DNA of 21,280 nt, taken from Mnemiopsis leidyi (lineage: Eukaryota; Ctenophora; Tentaculata; Lobata; Bolinopsidae). Of the stretch, positions 1 to 7,000 are shown one piece after another. Location: contig JH153441.1 of the NCBI GenBank assembly GCA_000226015.1, positions 24,487 to 45,766 of the forward strand, given 5' to 3'. The first letter of the stretch is position 1, and each line of letters begins with the position of its first letter. The position numbers and the translations under genes were made by a program. The notes under the pieces are model-generated. The model had not been told where the DNA came from and ran no database searches. It worked only from the letters and a program-made list of their open reading frames with translations.

Positions 1-136
1 GCCCGGACCTTGCCTGCCCGAACCTTGCCCCAACCTTGCTTTTTGCCCGGACCTTGCCCGGACCTTGCCCGGACCTTGCCCCAACCTTGCCCCAACCTTG
101 CTCAAGACCTTGCCCCAACCTTGCCCCAACCTTGCG
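1..136. repeat. 11-bp tandem repeat, cut by the window edge
   Basis: GC-rich tandem array with unit close to GCCCGGACCTT, with variants that replace CGGA by CCAA. It starts before the window and ends in unique AT-rich sequence near 136. It is non-coding, and its base composition is unlike its surroundings. Confidence 0.9.
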
Positions 137-840
137 TAGGCGAAGTATCAAATTACCTATATTAATTCTCACTCACCAAGATCTATCAAGGCACTACGTG
201 TAACAGTAAAGCCTCAATCTTTATTATCATATTCACAGACTGTCAATCACAGTGTTACACTTGGTGAATCGGACAATTTTTAACTTTATAACAGCAAGGA
301 TCAATTTAATTAACTTCCCGAAATTTTAAACCTATATAACCGCTGACTTTGAAGGGTAACTCTTATTATCATATGATCCCACGTACATCTTGGTCAATGG
401 ACATCAAAGTAGATGTCAGTTTAAGCTTATTCGATTTTGCATTTACCTGACAAATTTATCACCTTATTTATTGTAGCTGCATAATTCGTGATTCAGCGTT
501 CTTGTTGTTATAATTTTGAGTTATTTGCTTTACTTGTTAGTTGTTACACTGCGGCTGTTAGCTTGTGAATCATAAATCTATGCAAGGTTAGTTCAGTAAT
601 GTTACAAAACGATTTAAGCGATTTGAACGATTTTCTGTTAAACCAAAAAAATCAGTCAACTTAATATATCATATTTGCATCAACAAACAACAAGTTTGAC
701 TTGGAACATAATGCCAGCGCAGCTTACAAACAAAGATATTTTCCATTTATTAAAATCAATTTTTCCAAATATATCCTTTCGATATATTCCGTAAATTAAA
801 CTTAAAAAATGTATGATACATAGGTAATACGCTTAAAAGC
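137..840. other. Non-coding AT-rich stretch upstream of the first recognised ArfGAP exon
   Basis: I see no convincing exon, RNA gene or transposon here. It is either an intron of the PH-ArfGAP gene, if upstream exons such as a BAR domain lie outside the window, or its 5' flank, if ATG 841 is the real start. Confidence 0.5.
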
Positions 841-1048
841 ATGAAAACACTTGTAACGATGATCCTAAGGGCCCACATCTCAGGTACACAAAAGTCAGTA
901 GAAAATCCAGGATCACGAGAAGAAACAGAGGAAGAAAAAAAGACCAAGGAAGAAGAGGGTAAAGCAGGCAGAGTGAACCCTTTCAGGGATTCTCCCCCAG
1001 ATTTGGGAGACGATCTGCCGATCGTGGAGGGCGGGTTCGTATTACCAG
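841..1048 (+). CDS. ArfGAP gene exon 1 of those visible (acidic linker)
   Basis: The reading frame is open from ATG 841, with an in-frame TGA at 814-816 upstream. An AG at 882-883 could instead be an acceptor, making a 165-nt phase 1-1 internal exon (884-1048). The donor is CCAG|GTGTGT. It encodes a Glu/Lys-rich run followed by an NPFRDSPPDLGDDLP segment. The NPF tripeptide is the type bound by EH domains, but that role is only a guess. Confidence 0.65.
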
Positions 1049-4000
1049 GTGTGTTCTTCTAGTCCCACTGGTAATTTATTAGATCTTCATCTTGTCTGGT
1101 TGTTCCAATGTGAACAATTCTTCCTTTCGTTATTTGAAATTATGTATTCTTAATCACACTTCACTGAAGAACGCTTGCCACAAGCTTTTTTATCGAAAAC
1201 TTTTGATTATGATCATCAATGTAAAACATGTATCATTAAGAGCTAGGTAGCTGATCATAAGAGCTGCTAAACCAGTACATGATGTAACACCTCCCTACTT
1301 TATCAGAAGTGTCCTCACCTCCCCCAGAAGAAACGTCTTCTCCAGAAAGTAGTCCGGACAACGTCCCTGCTCTAGATCTACTGCACGTGTCTGATAGTAC
1401 TGCACGTGCGGGAGATAGTGACGTCAGCAACGAGGAGGACAAAGTCAGTGAAGACAAAAACAGGTTTGTCAGTTTCAGCCTCAATGCCATAGATTGATAG
1501 CATTCGTGAAGTCCGAAGAACTTACTAAATGATTATAACTGAGAGATAATACATGCACCTTGGCGGTATCAGAGAAACTACAGAATGTTGTTTAATGTAA
1601 CTGTTATATCGGTACAGGGGAGAAGTCAAACAAAACAGAAGGAGTAAGAGGAGGCACAAGCTTACAAAAGTAGACTCGCTTTCTAAACTTAGAAATCAGA
1701 GTAAAACTTCAGGGTTAGTGGGTTTTTGTTGTATTTTAGGAAATTTGTAAACGTGATAGCTTCATAGTATTATTTGTAATTCGAATGTGATTCCCTCGTT
1801 AGTTATAAAGTTATAAATTGAGTCCATTTAACCAAATTAATCTTCTAGAGCTGAGACACTATGCCCAATCAGTTTTCATAATAAAAAATAACAGCGTGAA
1901 TTGATTAAAAATGCTGTTATTTGACACACATATAACAAAAAAACCAGCAACAAAATATAGCCCATTCAAACTGTTAAATTAAGTAACCTATACTAAAACA
2001 TTGGAATTCAAGTCATGTCACAATTCTGCAAGAAAACGACTATTCTGATTTCCCACATTCTCCTCATTTTCCGTCACATTTTCTTCATTCCACACATCCA
2101 CATCCACCTCCCCTTCCACCTTCACGACCCCCAATGCATTACCCAAACTAGACCGATAATACAGACTGTCCCACACGCTCCTCAGAGAGCACTGTGCTAC
2201 GCGCACTTTGAATTTAGCGCCAAGTGCGCTGTCAGAGACAGTAAACGCCGCGCTGACACAGTCCGGTTTGTGTCCGGTACATTGTTGTACGACAGGGTTG
2301 TTACACTTGACCTGATTGTCTAGGAGAGAGTTGAAGAGGTTCTGAATGAAGAGGTTATCTGTTGAGAGTTCCAAACATGTTTTACATTCCTCAGTGAGAA
2401 TCTGGGGCAGGAGGAGCAGGAGGAATGTCAGAAGATGACGTATATTGAGCATCTGGTATAAAAGTTGGAGTTAGTTTGTCTGATCAGTAATATAACTGAT
2501 CATAGTCTACTTGGTTATTGTGTGGAAAGTAAAGGTATTTGTCGAAATTATAAAAAACGAAAACAAACGGGTGTGCTGTGTTGTTATGGGTGGGCTGAAG
2601 AATCAACCAAGCTACATGATGTGTACGGAGCAAATATTTGAACAGACACGATTTCCACTGACAGTCAATTCAGAAAATTCTTGGACCGGCATCGTGCCCA
2701 GTCGGGTATGACATTTCAAAAACAAACAGCAACTGATGTCTTCTAAATAAATGACGAGTGTAAGACAACATATCACAAAAGACTCCGCAAACCAGGCACA
2801 CACACATTACACAATCTCACTAACATAGGACTCCCTCAACATAACATAGGACTCCCTCAACTTCCGCATTTTTGTACTACCTATTCGCATAGTCTTGTCT
2901 CACACTACACGGTGTATACATTATCTTATCTCGTGCATGGAGTACATTAGGTATGAAAGATAGGGTGTACTTTAGTTTGTATAGTTAGGACTTAGGTGAC
3001 AGAATGTAATTGTCAGATCTGAAAACTACTTAAGTTTAGATTTGGTTACTTGTCTAAATAAGCTTAGTTATTAGTTCAATCCCAACTCACGGATCATTGA
3101 ATATCGCGTAATGTGATACTCTACAAAACTCAATTGTTATATTCTTAAGACGACACAATACAATACTATTTTACTGGTATCATCCATTTCTTGACTGAAA
3201 CATCAATTTCCAACCGAAGCATCAGCTTCTAGCCGAAAAATCACATCGATATGTAGACTGAAACATCCGTTTTTAACCCAAACATAATTTTCTAACCGAA
3301 ACATCAGTTCTAACACAAAAATCGCATCATTTTCCCCGCTTAATAACGTCAAATTCTAGACGAAAGCTATAAGTTTCTACCGAAAAAATCGTAAAGACAT
3401 TGAACTTGAATTTTGTTTGTCAGAACAATTTCGGTTAGAATGATTTTAAATTCAAGTAGGGATCCTACCGCCATAAAATTTTTTTGCAGTGGTGATACTA
3501 TGTCACCATATTCAATAAACATTAGCTACCAATATGACACGTGTGAAAAGCAGTAGTCTGTAATATATTCCTCAGTAGGTGTTGATTAATCGTGGCACAG
3601 CGAGATACTTCAGCTCTAAATAATACTTCAGCTCTAAATAATACTTCAGCTCTAAATAGGTACGTCGCCAATTTTAGTCCCAAAATATAACTTTGCTGGC
3701 TGTTCATTTCGGCTATGTTTGACTTACAGTATTGTGCCATACATCACTGTAAAGATCTCGTAGTGACACACCACTCTTTCCGAAGTCTCAGATCTGTTCT
3801 AGATCGGAAAAAAACTAAATATCTGATGCCAGTGAGGTGAAGAATTCGGGATTTAATTTGGTAATAGGGTGGAAGTTACTGCTGATTTATGGCCGCTAAA
3901 AGCAGGATCAATAATTTATGAGAACCTAGCCGGAAAAAGTCAAAGATATTTGACGTCAGCGTGCAAAAATCGCGATCTCACAACTAAAGCTTAAAATTGA

Positions 4001-7000
4001 GACAGTTTCTTTTTAGCCGAAAATCGTTCAAAACAACTTAAAATCGAAATCGATAGTCAGATCCGCTAATTAAACATCATAAACACGTAGTATTAAGTAA
4101 CAACTTTACTAGTGACAACGTAAACTTTAAAAACATTTTGCCCGAAAGTTGACAGGCGGCAAACTTAACTCATTTATCATCTATGTCCTGCAGAATGTGG
4201 TTATTTTGGGAAACATCTTGGCCCAAGAGGCTGGAAAAAAGATGAAAATCGCAATATCGAACTTATTTTCGTTCGCAATGAAGCAGTAATATGCACATTA
4301 TAACTAGATACCCACATCATAACTCGATTCAACTACACCTACATGCACATAATAACTAGAGTCAACTGTAACTAATATACACAGCACTGCAATACAACAT
4401 AAAGCTCGGAGCAAAGAGAGAACAAATTAGAAAGTTCGCGTGATCGCCTTGATCGATTTTACGTGCTTCATTACCCGCTCTCTCAGTGTACTATTACATG
4501 TTGTCTAGTTAATTCCATTAGAGAGGGACTAGGGAGAGTCGAAAATATAATCATTGTCTATTATATACGTATATATATATATACGTATATAGACAATGAT
4601 ATATATACGGAGTAAAGTGGTTGTGCGTGTTGCGACACTACACTGTGTTGCGACACTACACAAAGCTGACTTTTACGTTTTACCTCCAGGTATCTGTATG
4701 TACGTCAGAAGTCAGCTCTGGGACACAAGTGGATACTGATGTACTGTGTTATAGAGAAAGACTGGTTGAAATGTTTGGTGTCTGATAACGAGCTGCTCGA
4801 GTTAGAACATCTCCCCACCACGACTGTCAAGCCAGTTGGCTTGGAGGTCAGTTTGTGTTACTTTACACTGTCATGCCAGTTGGCTTGGAGGTCAGTTTGT
4901 GTGACTTTACACTGTCAAGCCAGTTGGCTCGGAGGTCAGTTTATGTGACTTTACACTGTCAAGCCAGTTGGCTTGGAGGTCAGTTTGTGTGAATTTACAT
5001 TGATGAACCAGTTTTGTCTATAGCGTGTTATCTGTATTGATTTCTGGTAAACTATAATTGATTATTCAACTCACTAAATAACTGACTGTATTTAAACCGA
5101 CTATAATATAACTTACTATATAACTGACCTTAAACTGACTATATGACTGGCTAAGTGACTCACTAAATGACCGAAGAAGAAAATTCGGTTAAGAATAAAA
5201 TTCAGTATCAAAATTCAATTTAGCGTTGAATATGAAGGAACAAAATCGAAATGCAATTGAAAACAAAATCAAAATGCATAGCAAGATTAATTGCCGACTG
5301 CATCCGACATAACCTAAGATCGCAAAACAAGGAAATTGCTTCATAATTAATTATCCAGGATTACTTTTTGAGTTCTGCTATCTTGATCGAAACTTGTGAT
5401 ACCAATGTCCTCCTATTTCCAATGTGTGTCTAAACCTGGCTGCGAAGCGGGCTGAGGACAACAAAGTGCTGCAACATTGACCTGCAAAGAGCAAGCACCA
5501 GCTTAGGTGAGGACAAAGTCGTCTACGTGGACGATATCGCCCGTTTGGACATCCGTTAGGGTGGTCTCCATGGAGCACCACGCAAAATCATAATCATCGC
5601 TTTGAGAGTTTTCGTCAAGGCTGCTGGAGAAGAAATCTCCGTGTAAAGTGGATCCACAGAATTAGTAATGAAGAAATTTTGGAACGGGAAAAGACTAGTC
5701 AGGTTGAATAATACATCAGCGCAAACCGTCTTCGCTTTTTTGGTCATGTCGTCAGGATACCAGAAACCAGGCAGATACTTACTGGATTCGACACCAGCTC
5801 ACAGCAACAGACTTCGTGGGCGTCCTAGAAAAATCTAGCGGAAATGTATTTTGGAGGATGCAGAAGTATTTACAGATGCTCCAGGCACTGTGCCGGATGA
5901 GGTCCAAGAGTTCGCAAACACTGGCGAGAAATGACATAAGCAGCAATTACCTGGTGCAGACCACTCGAATGATTGATGAGACCTTATCAAGTAGTAAGTA
6001 GTAGGTAGTAGGTAGTAAGTATCAAGTAGTAAGTAGTAGGTAGTAAGTAGTAGGAAGTAAATAGTAAGTAGTAGGTAGTAAGTATCAAGTAGTAAGTAGT
6101 AAGTAGTAAGTAGTAAGTATCAAGTAGTAAGTAGTAAGTAGTAAGTAGTAGGTAGTAAGTAGTAGGAAGTAAGTAGTAAGTAGTAGGTAGTAAGTATCAA
6201 GTAGTAAGTAGTAAGTAGTAAGTATCAAGTAGTAAGTAGTAAGTATCAAGTAGTAAGTAGTAAGTAGTAAGTAGTAAGTAGTAAGTAGTAAGTAGTAAGT
6301 AGTAAGTAGTAAGTAGTAAGTAGTAAGTAGTAGGTAGTAAGTATCAAGTAGTAAGTAGTAAGTAGTAAGTAGTAAGTAGTAAGTATCAAGTAGTAGGTAG
6401 TAAGTAGTAAGTAGTAAGTAGTAAGTAGTAAGTAGTAAGTAGTAAGTAGTAAGTAGTAAGTAGTAGGTAGTGGGTAGTAAGTAGTAAGTAGTAGTCAGTA
6501 AGTATAAAGTAGTAGGTAGTAAGTAGTAAGTAGTAAGTAGTAAGTACACAAATCAAAGTTTCAAGCTGAAGGCCCGGTTAATACTACAACCAGCAACAAA
6601 ACCGCTACACTCTAAAACCAGCTGGTGTAAAACGATATGTCAGCTCACATTAGGCGGTGTGTATAGGCTCAAGTGAGGACGATGTGTCAGTCCCAAGGTT
6701 AAATACACAACAGAACCGTCACCTAGATCACTCCCGTTACAGTATAATTACTTCCCATATTTCAGGGATAGGCAGTGGGCTTGCACCTTCTTTGGCAATA
6801 TACATATATACTGCTTACGTCCATCTTAGATTCTACATAAGATATTGAGGTGTTGCTATGAGTTATACTAATATCGTATCTTACTGTATTACAGAACAGT
6901 TCTTTAAGCACATAAAGAAAGTGATGTTACCTAAAGCCTATGAAAGGCAACTGTAAGTATACACCGAATACACATGTACAGTAATTGTACAACTACAACT

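Noticed and set aside
2015-2323. + strand ORF of 102 residues
   Set aside because: It is the complement of the Ly6-like ORF, which has a signal peptide and ordered cysteines; this frame has neither.
6085-6549. Long antisense ORF encoding a repeated YYLLLTT peptide
   Set aside because: It is the translation of the heptanucleotide array. Every frame gives the same seven-residue cycle, so openness says nothing about coding.
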